64,000 nt of DNA from Gluconobacter sphaericus NBRC 12467 (lineage in GTDB: Bacteria; Pseudomonadota; Alphaproteobacteria; Acetobacterales; Acetobacteraceae), in the NCBI RefSeq assembly GCF_006539125.1, contig NZ_BJMK01000005.1:62001-126000 (forward strand), given 5' to 3'. This document shows, in pieces, positions 26,535 to 38,510 of the stretch; positions within the stretch are counted from its first letter, which is position 1; each line of letters begins with the position of its first letter. A program made the position numbers and the translations under genes. The notes beneath the pieces were generated by a model. The model was not told the origin of the DNA and made no database searches. It worked only from the letters and a program-made list of their open reading frames with translations.

Positions 26535-27914
26535 ATGGACATCGACAGAATCATTGAAAAAGCCGGAGGCGCGGACGAAATCGCCGCTCTCGCCGGTGTC
26601 GGGCTGGAAGCCGTGCGCAAGTGGCGCCAGTCCCGCATGGTCCCCACCAAACACTGGCCGGCCCTGCTGCGCGTGCCGGGAATCGCCCTTCAGGATCTGA
26701 CAGCGGATCTCACCGCACCTCAAACCCCACAAGAACAAGAAAGAGAGACGGACGTGTCCAATCCCTGCCCTCCCGGCGCCAACGCCGCCCTTGTCCTTGC
26801 AGACGGGACAGTCCTGTGGGGCCGCGGCTTCGGCGCCCATACGGAAGGCGCCGTCGGTGAACTGTGCTTCTCCACCGGCATGACCGGCTACCAGGAAACC
26901 CTGACAGACCCGTCCTTCGCCGGACAGATCGTGACCTTCACCTTCCCCCATATCGGCAATGTCGGCACCAATGCCGATGACAACGAGGCCCCGAAAATGG
27001 CCGCCCTCGGTGCCGTCGTGAAGGAAGACATCACCGCCCCGGCAAGCTGGCGCTCCCACGAGCCCCTCGCGGCATGGCTCAGCAAACATGGCCGTGCAGG
27101 CATCAGCGGCGTTGACACCCGCGCCATCACCCGCACCCTGCGCGACAGCGGCCCACAGACCGCCATCCTCGCCTTCCCGGAAAACGGCCGCATCGACACG
27201 GACAGCCTGCTGAACCGTGCCCGCCAGTGGCCCGGCCTCGAAGGCATGGACCTCGCCAAAGAGGTGACGCAGCCCAAGCGGATCTGGACCGAAGGCGTGT
27301 GGGAAACCACCCGCCCGGCCCGGACCGAAAACCGTCGCCGCGTGGTCGCCATGGATTACGGCGCCAAGGACAACATCCTGCGCTGCCTCGTGACCGCCGG
27401 CTGTGACGTCACCGTCCTGCCCGCCACGGCCACCGCCGAAGAAATTCTGGAACTCAAGCCCGAAGGCGTGTTCCTCTCCAACGGCCCCGGCGATCCGGCC
27501 GCAACCGGCACCTATGCCGTCCCCGCCATTCGCACAGTGCTCGACGCGAACGTCCCCGTCTTCGGCATCTGCCTCGGCCACCAGCTTCTCGCACAGGCGC
27601 TGGGCGGCAAGACCTACAAGCTGGAGCGTGGCCATCGCGGCGCCAACCAGCCGGTCAAGGACGTCGAAACCGGCCGCGTGGAAATCACCAGCCAGAATCA
27701 CGGCTTCGCCGTGGACGAAAAGTCCCTGCCCGCCGACGTAAAAGTGACGCATGTGAGCCTGTTCGACGGCTCCAACGAAGGCATCGCTTCGACCACGAAG
27801 GACGCCTTCTCCGTCCAGTACCACCCCGAGGCGAGCCCCGGCCCGTCCGACAGTTTCTATCTTTTTGAGCGTTTCGTCGCGATCATGGACCGTCGCGCTA
27901 AAGCAGGAGCCTGA
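26535..27914 (+). CDS. carA: Carbamoyl-phosphate synthase small subunit with N-terminal HTH-like module
   Basis: From ATG 26535 the frame gives 459 residues. Residues 1-60 (IIEKAGGADEIAALAGVGLE, then AVRKWRQSRMVPTKHWPALL) resemble a Cro/YdaS-type helix-turn-helix. A short Gln/Glu-rich linker follows, then CarA from about residue 74. The glutaminase part has the nucleophile C346 in FGICLGHQLLAQ and the H/E pair in QYHPEASPGP. CarA releases ammonia from glutamine and channels it to CarB for arginine and pyrimidine synthesis. An internal GTG at 26754 (weak GAGAG upstream) would yield a normal-length CarA of 386 residues, so the HTH could be fused or a separately initiated product. carB follows 3 bp later. 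Confidence 0.92.
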   Translation: MDIDRIIEKAGGADEIAALAGVGLEAVRKWRQSRMVPTKHWPALLRVPGIALQDLTADLTAPQTPQEQERETDVSNPCPPGANAALVLADGTVLWGRGFGAHTEGAVGELCFSTGMTGYQETLTDPSFAGQIVTFTFPHIGNVGTNADDNEAPKMAALGAVVKEDITAPASWRSHEPLAAWLSKHGRAGISGVDTRAITRTLRDSGPQTAILAFPENGRIDTDSLLNRARQWPGLEGMDLAKEVTQPKRIWTEGVWETTRPARTENRRRVVAMDYGAKDNILRCLVTAGCDVTVLPATATAEEILELKPEGVFLSNGPGDPAATGTYAVPAIRTVLDANVPVFGICLGHQLLAQALGGKTYKLERGHRGANQPVKDVETGRVEITSQNHGFAVDEKSLPADVKVTHVSLFDGSNEGIASTTKDAFSVQYHPEASPGPSDSFYLFERFVAIMDRRAKAGA

Positions 27915-27917
27915 GCC

Positions 27918-31172
<3,255 letters not shown>

Positions 31173-31186
31173 CCTTATCAAGACTC

Positions 31187-31230
31187 TTCCGGTTAGGCTG
31201 TCCCGCAAAAGGATCACAGCCTAACCGGAA
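31187..31230. repeat. Perfect 15-bp inverted repeat after carB
   Basis: TTCCGGTTAGGCTGT (31187-31201) pairs exactly with ACAGCCTAACCGGAA (31216-31230) across a 14-nt loop, starting 15 bp after the carB stop. No T-run follows, so it is not a classical terminator. It could protect the carAB mRNA 3' end, act with Rho, or be one copy of a dispersed repeat. Confidence 0.75.
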
Positions 31231-31297
31231 AGGAGCATCGGACTTGTCGCACAAAGGAGAGAGCGGATAGTCTGGATGCCCCGGAACTCCACTCTCC

Positions 31298-31801
31298 ATG
31301 CAGGACATCACGATGCTCAGGCGCGCCATCAGCGGTTTTCCGCTTCGGATCGATCTTATGGTCTATCTAGCGGTTGCGGCCCTGGCGGCCATCGAGATCG
31401 GGCTGTGGCTGACGCTGCCCACACCGATGCTCTGGATCTTCTTTATCGGCGCCCTCTTCATCCAGTTCAGACTGCTGAAGCGCTGCCTTACAGGCGACCA
31501 TTTCGTCGCTGGTCCCGCCGGACTGTCGTTTCTGGTCATCGTCCTGATCCTCAATCATTTTCATCAGGGCGTGATTTCGTCGCATGAACTGATGCGACAC
31601 TATCTGTCTCATGGCGTCATCCACAGCAACAATCCCCATGCTTATGGCGTTCCCGACCTGTGGGATACCGATGAGACATCCGTACATATCGGGATGGGAC
31701 AGCGGTTTCTCATCAGCCTGAAAATGGCCGCTTTCTTTGCAGCCGGGCTCACAACCTGCTTTGGCTGGCTTGTCCTGAGCGAACGCCAGAAGAAAGCCTA
31801 A
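31298..31801 (+). CDS. Hypothetical integral membrane protein
   Basis: A protein of 167 residues with about four transmembrane helices: near 22-40, 42-58 (LWIFFIGALFIQF), 74-90 (LSFLVIVLILNHF) and 140-160. Between helices three and four is a histidine-rich loop (SSHELMRHYLSHGVIHSNNPHAYG). No family was recognised. ATG 31313 is an alternative start with AGGA seven bases upstream. It is probably monocistronic and follows carB after the inverted repeat. Confidence 0.65.
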   Translation: MQDITMLRRAISGFPLRIDLMVYLAVAALAAIEIGLWLTLPTPMLWIFFIGALFIQFRLLKRCLTGDHFVAGPAGLSFLVIVLILNHFHQGVISSHELMRHYLSHGVIHSNNPHAYGVPDLWDTDETSVHIGMGQRFLISLKMAAFFAAGLTTCFGWLVLSERQKKA

Positions 31802-31994
31802 TCTTACACAGGCTACCTCCTACCAAACCTGCATTTTCACGCAGCTCAGCCCATGAGCCGCCCCGGCTTGCGGGAACAGCACCAAGCCTGACACACACAG
31901 GCCTCATGCCGCCCCACCTTGCAAAAAACCCCGGCAAACCCTAGGCTGTCTGGCTTCATCATAATTTCAGTCACGCTTTTTCGAGGATTTCAGA

Positions 31995-32468
31995 GTGCAG
32001 AAGATCCCCATGACCGCGAAGGGACAGCAGCGTCTCGAAGACGAGCTGCGGACCCTCAAGAGCGTTGACCGCCCGGCCGTCATCCGTGCCATTGCAGAAG
32101 CCCGCGAACATGGTGACCTGTCCGAAAACGCCGAGTATCATGCCGCCCGTGACCGCCAGTCATTCATCGAAGGCCGCGTCCTGGAGCTGGAAGGCATCAT
32201 CTCCAATGCCGAGGTAATCGATCCGTCGGCGCTGACCGGAACGCGCGTCCGTTTTGGCGCACATATCGAACTCGTCGACGAAGAGACCGACAAGGAAGCC
32301 CTGTACCAGATCGTTGGCGTTCATGAGGCCGACATCAAGCAGGGTCTGATCTCGATTTCCTCGCCTCTGGCCAAGGCCCTGATTGGCAAGGATGTCGGTG
32401 ACTCCGTTTCCGTTCCCGCCCCTGGCGGAGACCGGACCTATGAAATCCTCAAGGTCACATATCGCTGA
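31995..32468 (+). CDS. greA: Transcript cleavage factor GreA
   Basis: GreA of 157 residues. The N-terminal antiparallel coiled coil has the conserved acidic tip region AREHGDLSENAEYHAARDRQ, whose D and E residues drive RNA cleavage in backtracked polymerase. The C-terminal FKBP-like domain (LIGKDVGDSVSVPAPGG) binds polymerase. It starts at GTG 31995 with GAGGA at good spacing. The stop overlaps the ilvA start (TGATG), so the pair is translationally coupled. Confidence 0.96.
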   Translation: MQKIPMTAKGQQRLEDELRTLKSVDRPAVIRAIAEAREHGDLSENAEYHAARDRQSFIEGRVLELEGIISNAEVIDPSALTGTRVRFGAHIELVDEETDKEALYQIVGVHEADIKQGLISISSPLAKALIGKDVGDSVSVPAPGGDRTYEILKVTYR

Positions 32469-33694
32469 TGTCTGACGTCCTGACGTCCCTCCCCCCTGTC
32501 GTGACCATCGCGGATATCGAGAGCGCCCATGAGCGCATCGCGTCCACGGTGGTTCGCACGCCGACCATCGCCTGCCCAGCCCTTTCCCGGCTGACGGGCG
32601 CGGAGATTACGCTCAAGCTCGAAAACCTTCAGGCGATCGGCTCCTTCAAGGAGCGCGGAGCGGCCAACAAGATGGCCCTCCTGACACCTGAAGAGCGGGC
32701 GCGCGGCGTGATTACCGTCTCGGCTGGCAATCACGCACAGGGTGTAGCCCGTCAGGCCAGCCTTCTCGGCATTGACGCAACCATCGTCATGCCCCGCTTC
32801 ACGCCAGCCACCAAGGTCGCGGCGACGCGGGCCTGGGGTGCGACTGTTGTGCTCGCAGGAGACGATTTTGCACAGGCCAGCGAGACTGCAGCCGAGCTTC
32901 AGAAGCAGGACGGGCGCGTCCTCGTGCATCCATTCAATGATCCGGCCGTCATCGCCGGCCAGGGTACGGCAGCACTTGAGCTCCTGCAGGACGCCCCGGA
33001 TATCGACACAGTCGTCGTGCCCGTCGGTGGCGGTGGACTGATCGGCGGATTTGCGACCGTCATGTCGGCCCTTCGCCCGGACGTCGAGGTTATTGGCGTG
33101 CAGGTCGAGGCCTATGCTTCACTGTCAAACTATCCGCAGGAAGACGGCCCGACTAAGGGCGGCTCAACCATCGCGGAAGGCATTGCCGTCACTCAGCTTG
33201 GCGATCACTGCCTGAGCGCATTCCGCAACAAGATTTCAAAGATCCTTGTCGTCAGTGAACTTCAGGTCGAAAGCGCTGTCACGACACTGGCTGAAAAGGC
33301 CAAGCAGATCTGTGAGGGCGCTGGGGCCACGGGTCTGGCTGCCGTTCTTGCTTATCCGGATTTGTTCAAGGGACGACGCGTAGCCCTCCCCCTTTCGGGC
33401 GGGAACATCAACGCGCGCATTCTTGCAAACACGATCCTGCGCTCTCTTCTACGGGATGGGCGTATTCTGCGGTTGATCTTCCAGATCCCCGACCGTCCGG
33501 GCATGCTGGCGGACATCTCCACGCGCATCGGCAATTACGGCGGGAACATCATCGAAGTCTCCCATCACCGCTTGTTCGCCTCCCCGTCTGTCCAGACGGC
33601 CGAGCTTCTGGTGATGGTGGAAGCCCGCGACACCGAGCATGCCCACCAGATCGAGACCGATCTGGCACGGCATTACATCGTCCGGCGCGACTGA
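32468..33694 (+). CDS. ilvA: Threonine ammonia-lyase with ACT domain
   Basis: A PLP enzyme of 408 residues converting threonine to 2-oxobutanoate, the first step to isoleucine. The PLP lysine is K61 in SFKERGAANK; SAGNHAQGVA and the glycine loop VPVGGGGLIGG are intact. The C-terminal 75 residues form one ACT-like domain (LIFQIPDRPGMLADISTRIG). The single ACT domain and about 400-residue length match the short IlvA/TdcB-like forms rather than the 514-residue E. coli IlvA, so a catabolic role is also possible. It ends 3 bp from the convergent DUF1330 gene. Confidence 0.92.
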   Translation: MSDVLTSLPPVVTIADIESAHERIASTVVRTPTIACPALSRLTGAEITLKLENLQAIGSFKERGAANKMALLTPEERARGVITVSAGNHAQGVARQASLLGIDATIVMPRFTPATKVAATRAWGATVVLAGDDFAQASETAAELQKQDGRVLVHPFNDPAVIAGQGTAALELLQDAPDIDTVVVPVGGGGLIGGFATVMSALRPDVEVIGVQVEAYASLSNYPQEDGPTKGGSTIAEGIAVTQLGDHCLSAFRNKISKILVVSELQVESAVTTLAEKAKQICEGAGATGLAAVLAYPDLFKGRRVALPLSGGNINARILANTILRSLLRDGRILRLIFQIPDRPGMLADISTRIGNYGGNIIEVSHHRLFASPSVQTAELLVMVEARDTEHAHQIETDLARHYIVRRD

Positions 33695-33697
33695 CGC

Positions 33698-33985
33698 TCA
33701 GACCCCGTCTACGATCACGACATTGTAAGGTCCGGCTTTCCAGCGATGCTCGGCAGCCTTCTGATAGGCCGGACTTTCATACCAGGCCCGGGCTGAAGCC
33801 GCGTCCGGGAACTCAATGATCACCACACCATCAGGCTCGGTGCCTTCGAGTTTTTGCTGCTTGCCATAAGCAGCCAGGATTTTGGCCGGAAATCCCTTGA
33901 AGGTTTCCCCAACCACTTCCGAATATTTTTTGAATTCGGCCGGATCGGCCAGCTTTTCACGAATAAACAGGGCATAGGCAGGCAT
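33698..33985 (-). CDS. DUF1330 family protein
   Basis: A small cytosolic protein of 95 residues with the DUF1330 pattern: YALFIREKLADPAEFKKY at the start, then VVIIEFPDAASARAWYESP, then YQKAAEHRW. It is a dimeric ferredoxin-like alpha/beta-barrel fold without an assigned activity. GAGGAGAG precedes the ATG. It is transcribed toward ilvA with almost no space between the stops. Confidence 0.9.
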   Translation of the reverse strand: MPAYALFIREKLADPAEFKKYSEVVGETFKGFPAKILAAYGKQQKLEGTEPDGVVIIEFPDAASARAWYESPAYQKAAEHRWKAGPYNVVIVDGV

Positions 33986-34066
33986 GGAACGCTCTCCTCA
34001 GAATAAGCCTCCATACCCGCCACAAAACCACTAAAATTTCAGCACACAAGAGCGTGTGCCGCAGCC

Positions 34067-34705
34067 TTAGCGCGTGCCGAACAGACGATCGCCCGCATCG
34101 CCAAGGCCGGGAACGATATAACCATGCTCGTCCAGATGACTGTCGATGGAGCAGGTTACGATCTGCACATCGGGATGCAGCTCAGCCATATGGGCGATGC
34201 CTTCGGGAACCGCCAGTAGGCAGGCAAAAATCGGGTTCGTGGCCCCGGCAGCCTTCACACGGGTCAGTGCGGCAGCGGCGGAGTGTCCCGTCGCCAGCAT
34301 CGGGTCGAGCACAATGCAGGTCCGTCCCGGAATGTCGCTTGGCATATTGAAATAGTATTCACTGACTTCCAGCGTCTCGTGGTCCCGGCGCAGGCCGATA
34401 TGGCCAACACGCGCGGACGGCACCAGATCCAGCATGCCATCCAACAGACCATTACCGGCGCGCAGGATAGAGACGAAACAAAGCTTCTTACCGTCCAGTT
34501 CCTCGCCTTCCATCGAGCCGCTCGGTGCCTCGATATGCCGCGGTGCCAGCGACAGATTGCGCGTGGCTTCATAGGCCAGAAGCAGACTAAGCTCACGCGT
34601 CAGGCGGCGGAAACCGGCCGTGGATGTATTACGGTCACGCAGACGGGTCAGCTTGTGGCGCACCAGCGGATGGTCGAGAACGATAGGCGGCAGCGCCTGA
34701 CTCAT
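34067..34705 (-). CDS. upp: Uracil phosphoribosyltransferase
   Basis: A salvage enzyme of 212 residues making UMP from uracil and PRPP. The PRPP loop is LDPMLATG (about 133-140), and the uracil-binding C-terminus [16 protein letters not shown] is intact. ATG 34705 overlaps the msrB stop (ATGA) and has GGAG upstream. A longer in-frame reading to 34909 lies inside msrB and is rejected. Confidence 0.95.
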   Translation of the reverse strand: MSQALPPIVLDHPLVRHKLTRLRDRNTSTAGFRRLTRELSLLLAYEATRNLSLAPRHIEAPSGSMEGEELDGKKLCFVSILRAGNGLLDGMLDLVPSARVGHIGLRRDHETLEVSEYYFNMPSDIPGRTCIVLDPMLATGHSAAAALTRVKAAGATNPIFACLLAVPEGIAHMAELHPDVQIVTCSIDSHLDEHGYIVPGLGDAGDRLFGTR

Positions 34706-35118
34706 GCTTTTTCTCCTTCGGCCGGGCGAAAATCGAGCGCCAGACCGTTCATACAATAACGAAGCCCCGTAGGCGGCGGACCATCGGGAAAGACGTGCCC
34801 CAGATGACCCTTGCAGTTCGCGCAGTGGACTTCGGTGCGGACCATGCCATAGCGGCTGTCCTGCGTAGTTTCGACACCATCCGGCAGAGCCTGGAAAAAC
34901 GAAGGCCAACCACTGCCGCTATTATATTTCGTTTCCGAGTCAAAAAGCGGCCGCCCGCAGGCCGCACAGGCATAAATCCCCGCGCGTTTTTCATCGTTGA
35001 GGGGGCTGGAGCCAGGACGTTCGGTTCCGTGTTCATGAAGGATACGCCGCTGCTCCGGTGTCAGGCCAACACCGCAACCGCCACCGGTCTGCCCGTTCGG
35101 GTCGCAACTCTGGGTCAT
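34702..35118 (-). CDS. msrB: Peptide-methionine (R)-S-oxide reductase
   Basis: MsrB of 138 residues, which repairs methionine-R-sulfoxide in proteins. The structural zinc cysteines are C51/C54 (CAAC) and C99/C102 (CANC). The catalytic cysteine is C122 in [10 protein letters not shown]; the family usually has RYCINS, so the residues after the nucleophile are slightly unusual. GGWPSFF-type substrate residues are present as [12 protein letters not shown] 35118 has GGAGAACC upstream. First gene of msrB-upp. Confidence 0.93.
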   Translation of the reverse strand: MTQSCDPNGQTGGGCGVGLTPEQRRILHEHGTERPGSSPLNDEKRAGIYACAACGRPLFDSETKYNSGSGWPSFFQALPDGVETTQDSRYGMVRTEVHCANCKGHLGHVFPDGPPPTGLRYCMNGLALDFRPAEGEKA

Positions 35119-35267
35119 GCTGGTTCTCCGGAAAATCTGAAAGGCGTCTTCTGACGATGTATGAAAGCGCGGCCGTATTTTGTCACGCATCTTAAGCTGT
35201 CATGACGCAACCCAACAGAGAGACGCCCGTTAGGGATTGCACAACATCAAGACGGAAGGAGCCGGTC

Positions 35268-35459
35268 ATGAGTTCCATCGAAGACAAGATCAAGGGCGTT
35301 GCCAATCAGGTTGTCGGCAAGGTCAAGGAAGAAGTCGGCCACATAACGAACGACAAAAAACTTGAAGGCGAAGGCGTAGCCCAGAACCTCAAAGGCAAGG
35401 TCCAGAAGGCAACAGGCGATGCCAAGGATGCAGTCAAAAGCGGCATCGATAAGCTCTGA
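35268..35459 (+). CDS. CsbD family stress-response protein
   Basis: A small hydrophilic protein of 63 residues with the CsbD pattern (DKIKGVANQVVGKVKEEVGH, then KLEGEGVAQNLKGKVQKATG). Family members are general-stress proteins of unknown mechanism. GGAAGGAG precedes the ATG. It is divergent from msrB, consistent with a shared stress setting but not evidence of one. Confidence 0.9.
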   Translation: MSSIEDKIKGVANQVVGKVKEEVGHITNDKKLEGEGVAQNLKGKVQKATGDAKDAVKSGIDKL

Positions 35460-35483
35460 ATCCTGTTCCCCGGATCACAATGC

Positions 35484-35507
35484 AACGCCCGCCACATGGC
35501 GGGCGTT
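35484..35507 (+). terminator. Likely terminator after the CsbD gene
   Basis: A 10-bp perfect stem (AACGCCCGCC with GGCGGGCGTT, loop ACAT), 25 bp past the stop codon. The following sequence (CGCATTTGTG) is only weakly T-rich, so termination may be partial. Confidence 0.65.
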
Positions 35508-35532
35508 CGCATTTGTGGGGAATGATGGCATG

Positions 35533-35549
35533 ATGGGAAACAGTCCCAT
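35533..35549. repeat. Short palindrome upstream of gpmI
   Basis: ATGGGA-AACAG-TCCCAT, 27 bp before the gpmI start codon. It is similar in outer bases to the dyads before carA and rnhB but with a different spacer. It could be an operator or a leader hairpin. Confidence 0.3.
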
Positions 35550-35575
35550 TCCTCCTTTCCTGCAGGAGACATCCC

Positions 35576-37108
35576 ATGTCCACATCCTCAACACCCCGCC
35601 CCGTCATGCTCGTCATTCTCGACGGCTTCGGCTGGCGCGAGGATGAATCCGACAATGCGGTCCGTCTTGCAAACACTCCGACTTTCGACACCCTCTGGGC
35701 TACGAGCCCCCACGCCTTCTTGAAAACCTCGGGCGAGGATGTCGGGCTCCCGGACGGGCAGATGGGCAATTCCGAAGTCGGACATCTGAATATCGGCGCC
35801 GGTCGTGTCGTGATGCAGGAACTCCCCCGCATCTCCCGCAGCGCCCGGGACGGCTCCCTGTCACAGAACCCCGCTCTGCTGGAATTCATCGCAGCCCTGA
35901 AAGCATCAGGCGGAACCTGCCATCTCATGGGCCTGATCTCACCTGGCGGTGTGCATGCCCATCAGGATCATGTGGTCGCATTGGCAAAAATCGTCAGCGC
36001 GACGGGTGTGCCCGTAGCCGTTCACATTTTCAGCGATGGCCGCGATACAGCGCCGCGCTCGGGTGAGGACTTCATCGGGAAATTCCTGAAGGACCTGCCT
36101 GACAGCGTGCAAATCGCCACTCTGAGCGGTCGCTATTATGCCATGGACAGGGATCACCGCTGGGAGCGCGTCGCCCTCGCCGTCGAGGCCATACGCGACG
36201 CAAAAGGCCCCCATGCGAAGGATGCCCTCTCGGCCCTTCAGGCCAGCTACGCCAACGACAAGGGAGACGAATTCGTTCTTCCGACCGTTCTGGGCGATTA
36301 TGCCGGCATGAAAGACGGAGACGGTATTCTGGCCTGCAACTTCCGCGCAGATCGCATCCGCCAGCTTCTGGACGTCCTAGTCCTGCCGGATTTTGCGGAG
36401 TATGACAGCGGCCGGAAAGTGAAATTCGCAACCGTCTGCGGCATGTCTCGCTATTCCGATCATCTGGCACCTTACATGAGTATCCTGTTCCCCAAGGTGC
36501 CGCTTGATGATCTGCTGGGAGACGTGGTGGCCAAGGCCGGCAGGACCCAGCTCCGCATGGCCGAAACAGAAAAATATCCGCACGTCACCTACTTCCTGAA
36601 CGGTGGCCGCGAAGTGCAGTTTGACGGTGAAGATCGCATTCTGGTTCCCTCACCCAAAGTCGCGACTTACGATCTTCAACCCGAAATGTCCGCCCCTGAA
36701 CTGACGGACAAGGCGGTCACCGCCATCGAAAGCGGCAAATTCGACATGATTGTCCTGAACTTCGCCAATCCGGACATGGTCGGCCATACCGGCTCCCTGT
36801 CCGCGGCCATCAAAGCCTGCGAGACAGTCGATCAGGGGCTGGGCCGCATCAATGACGCCATCATCAAAGCGGGTGGCGTTCTGCTCGTCACCGCCGATCA
36901 CGGCAACTGCGAAACCATGCGTGACCCCGTAACGGGCGGCGCGCATACGTCCCACACGCTCAACGTGGTGCCCGTCATCCTGGCGCATGCCAAAGGGGAG
37001 ACCATCCATGACGGCCGTCTGGCCGATCTGGCACCGACCATGCTGGCGCTGATGGGCGTGAAACAGCCTGACGCGATGACGGGTGTCTCCCTGCTTGAAA
37101 GCGCCTGA
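35576..37108 (+). CDS. gpmI: 2,3-bisphosphoglycerate-independent phosphoglycerate mutase
   Basis: A glycolytic enzyme of 510 residues interconverting 3- and 2-phosphoglycerate using two Mn ions. An alkaline-phosphatase-like domain carries D16 (LVILDGFGW) and the catalytic serine S66 (DGQMGNSEVGH). The inserted phosphotransferase domain and the C-terminal metal motif VTADHGNCE are complete. AGGAGA precedes the ATG. It is followed by the envC-like gene, as in many gammaproteobacteria. Confidence 0.96.
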   Translation: MSTSSTPRPVMLVILDGFGWREDESDNAVRLANTPTFDTLWATSPHAFLKTSGEDVGLPDGQMGNSEVGHLNIGAGRVVMQELPRISRSARDGSLSQNPALLEFIAALKASGGTCHLMGLISPGGVHAHQDHVVALAKIVSATGVPVAVHIFSDGRDTAPRSGEDFIGKFLKDLPDSVQIATLSGRYYAMDRDHRWERVALAVEAIRDAKGPHAKDALSALQASYANDKGDEFVLPTVLGDYAGMKDGDGILACNFRADRIRQLLDVLVLPDFAEYDSGRKVKFATVCGMSRYSDHLAPYMSILFPKVPLDDLLGDVVAKAGRTQLRMAETEKYPHVTYFLNGGREVQFDGEDRILVPSPKVATYDLQPEMSAPELTDKAVTAIESGKFDMIVLNFANPDMVGHTGSLSAAIKACETVDQGLGRINDAIIKAGGVLLVTADHGNCETMRDPVTGGAHTSHTLNVVPVILAHAKGETIHDGRLADLAPTMLALMGVKQPDAMTGVSLLESA

Positions 37109-38384
37109 TCCGCTTTATCTCCTGCCGCTCGCCCTGCTCCTGTCGCCTGCCTGGGCGACAGCACGGCATGCGTCTCATCATCACCTCCCGCATACGGGAA
37201 AACCGGCGGCAGCCGCGCCCAGCGAGGGCCAGAAAGCCCTCGCTCGTGCTCAGGCCGCGCGACGATCTCTGGAAAAACGGCAGGCGGATGAAGCAGCAGC
37301 GCTGAAAGCAAAACAGCTCGCCTCGGCACAGGCCGAAGCAAAGGCGCGGCAGGACAGTGTACGCACTCTCGCCTTCACGGCCCAGACCCACACGGCACAG
37401 TCCGCCGTAGATACGACCCAGAACCACATTCTGGCACTCAAGACCAGTATTGCGGAGCTGATGGACAAGCGGACGGCTGTCGAAGCGGATATCCGCCAGC
37501 AGAATGCCGCCCTGCAACCTCTACTTCCCATCGCAGCACGCCTGTCCATCGCGCCGGATGCCGCGCTGCTGGCCTCTCCGGAAACAGCGTCCGAAAGCGT
37601 CACCGCCCTCTCCGTCCTCGGAGGTTTCTCCCGTTTGACGCAGCAACGCGCCCAAGCGCTTCAGTCCCGCGAAGACGAACTGCATGCAATCGGCACTGAT
37701 CTGGACAACCGACAAAAAGAACTCGCGAACCTGCTCGCACAGCAGACGCGGCAGCGCAATGCCGCCGCCGCCCGGACCCGGGTTGCGGCACGGCAGGAAG
37801 CCGTCGCGGATCAAGGCGCCCAGAAAGCCCGCAAGGCCGTGGCTGACGCCATGCAGGCCGCAGCGGATCTGTCTGCTGAAATCAACGCACTTGTCCAGCA
37901 AGAAACCCAGGCCCGCGCCGAGCTGGAAAAGGAAGCCGCCGCCCTGACCCGTCAGCACCAGCTCAAACGCGCCCGCCATGCACGCTCGCAGGCCCAGGCG
38001 CTCGCCTCGGCCGGACAGGGTGTCTCCAGTGGCAGTGGCCACGCCCCCGTCTCAGGCCATATCGCCGTCCGCTGGGGCCAGACGACCGAAGCCGGCCCTG
38101 CAACCGGCATCACCTATGCCGCCCTCTCTTCTGCTCCCGTACAGGCCCCCTGCTCGGGCCGAGTCGAATTTGCAGGCCCCTTCCGCTCCTTCGGACAGAT
38201 GCTGATCCTCGACTGCGGACGCAATTACCGCTTTGTGCTTTCCGGACTGGGACAGCTGAATGTTTCGGGTGGCCAAAGCATCAGGAAAGCTGCCACACTG
38301 GGCCAGATGCCCGCTTCCGATGGGATGCTTTTTGTCCAGTTGCGGCATGGTACGCAGGTTGTCAGTCCCGCTCCTTTCCTCTGA
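37083..38384 (+). CDS. EnvC-like murein hydrolase activator (degenerate LytM domain)
   Basis: A protein of 433 residues with a signal peptide (LYLLPLALLLSPAWATA). A long Ala/Gln/Lys-rich coiled coil follows (about 45-300). The C-terminal domain of about 100 residues is LytM-like (VQAPCSGRVEFAGPFRSFGQ). The zinc-binding histidines of active LytM peptidases are absent, as in EnvC, which activates amidases for septal peptidoglycan splitting rather than cutting itself. The GTG at 37083 overlaps the gpmI end by 26 bp; TTG 37095 is an alternative. The next gene is ctpA, in line with a cell-wall role. Confidence 0.85.
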   Translation: MSPCLKAPDPLYLLPLALLLSPAWATARHASHHHLPHTGKPAAAAPSEGQKALARAQAARRSLEKRQADEAAALKAKQLASAQAEAKARQDSVRTLAFTAQTHTAQSAVDTTQNHILALKTSIAELMDKRTAVEADIRQQNAALQPLLPIAARLSIAPDAALLASPETASESVTALSVLGGFSRLTQQRAQALQSREDELHAIGTDLDNRQKELANLLAQQTRQRNAAAARTRVAARQEAVADQGAQKARKAVADAMQAAADLSAEINALVQQETQARAELEKEAAALTRQHQLKRARHARSQAQALASAGQGVSSGSGHAPVSGHIAVRWGQTTEAGPATGITYAALSSAPVQAPCSGRVEFAGPFRSFGQMLILDCGRNYRFVLSGLGQLNVSGGQSIRKAATLGQMPASDGMLFVQLRHGTQVVSPAPFL

Positions 38385-38510
38385 TCCTTTGCCGAGCGCG
38401 TCTGACCTTGTAGGATCGTTTCTTAATAATTTGGCAACCCGAACCGGCCTAGTCTGCCTCCGAGGCGACGACGGTCAGTACGTTCCTTCGTTCCCGAGGA
38501 TGGAGATCAC

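Noticed and set aside
31802-31994. A possible small RNA or tRNA in the gap before greA
   Set aside because: No cloverleaf, no CCA-compatible acceptor stem and no terminator were found; it is probably just a promoter and 5' untranslated region.
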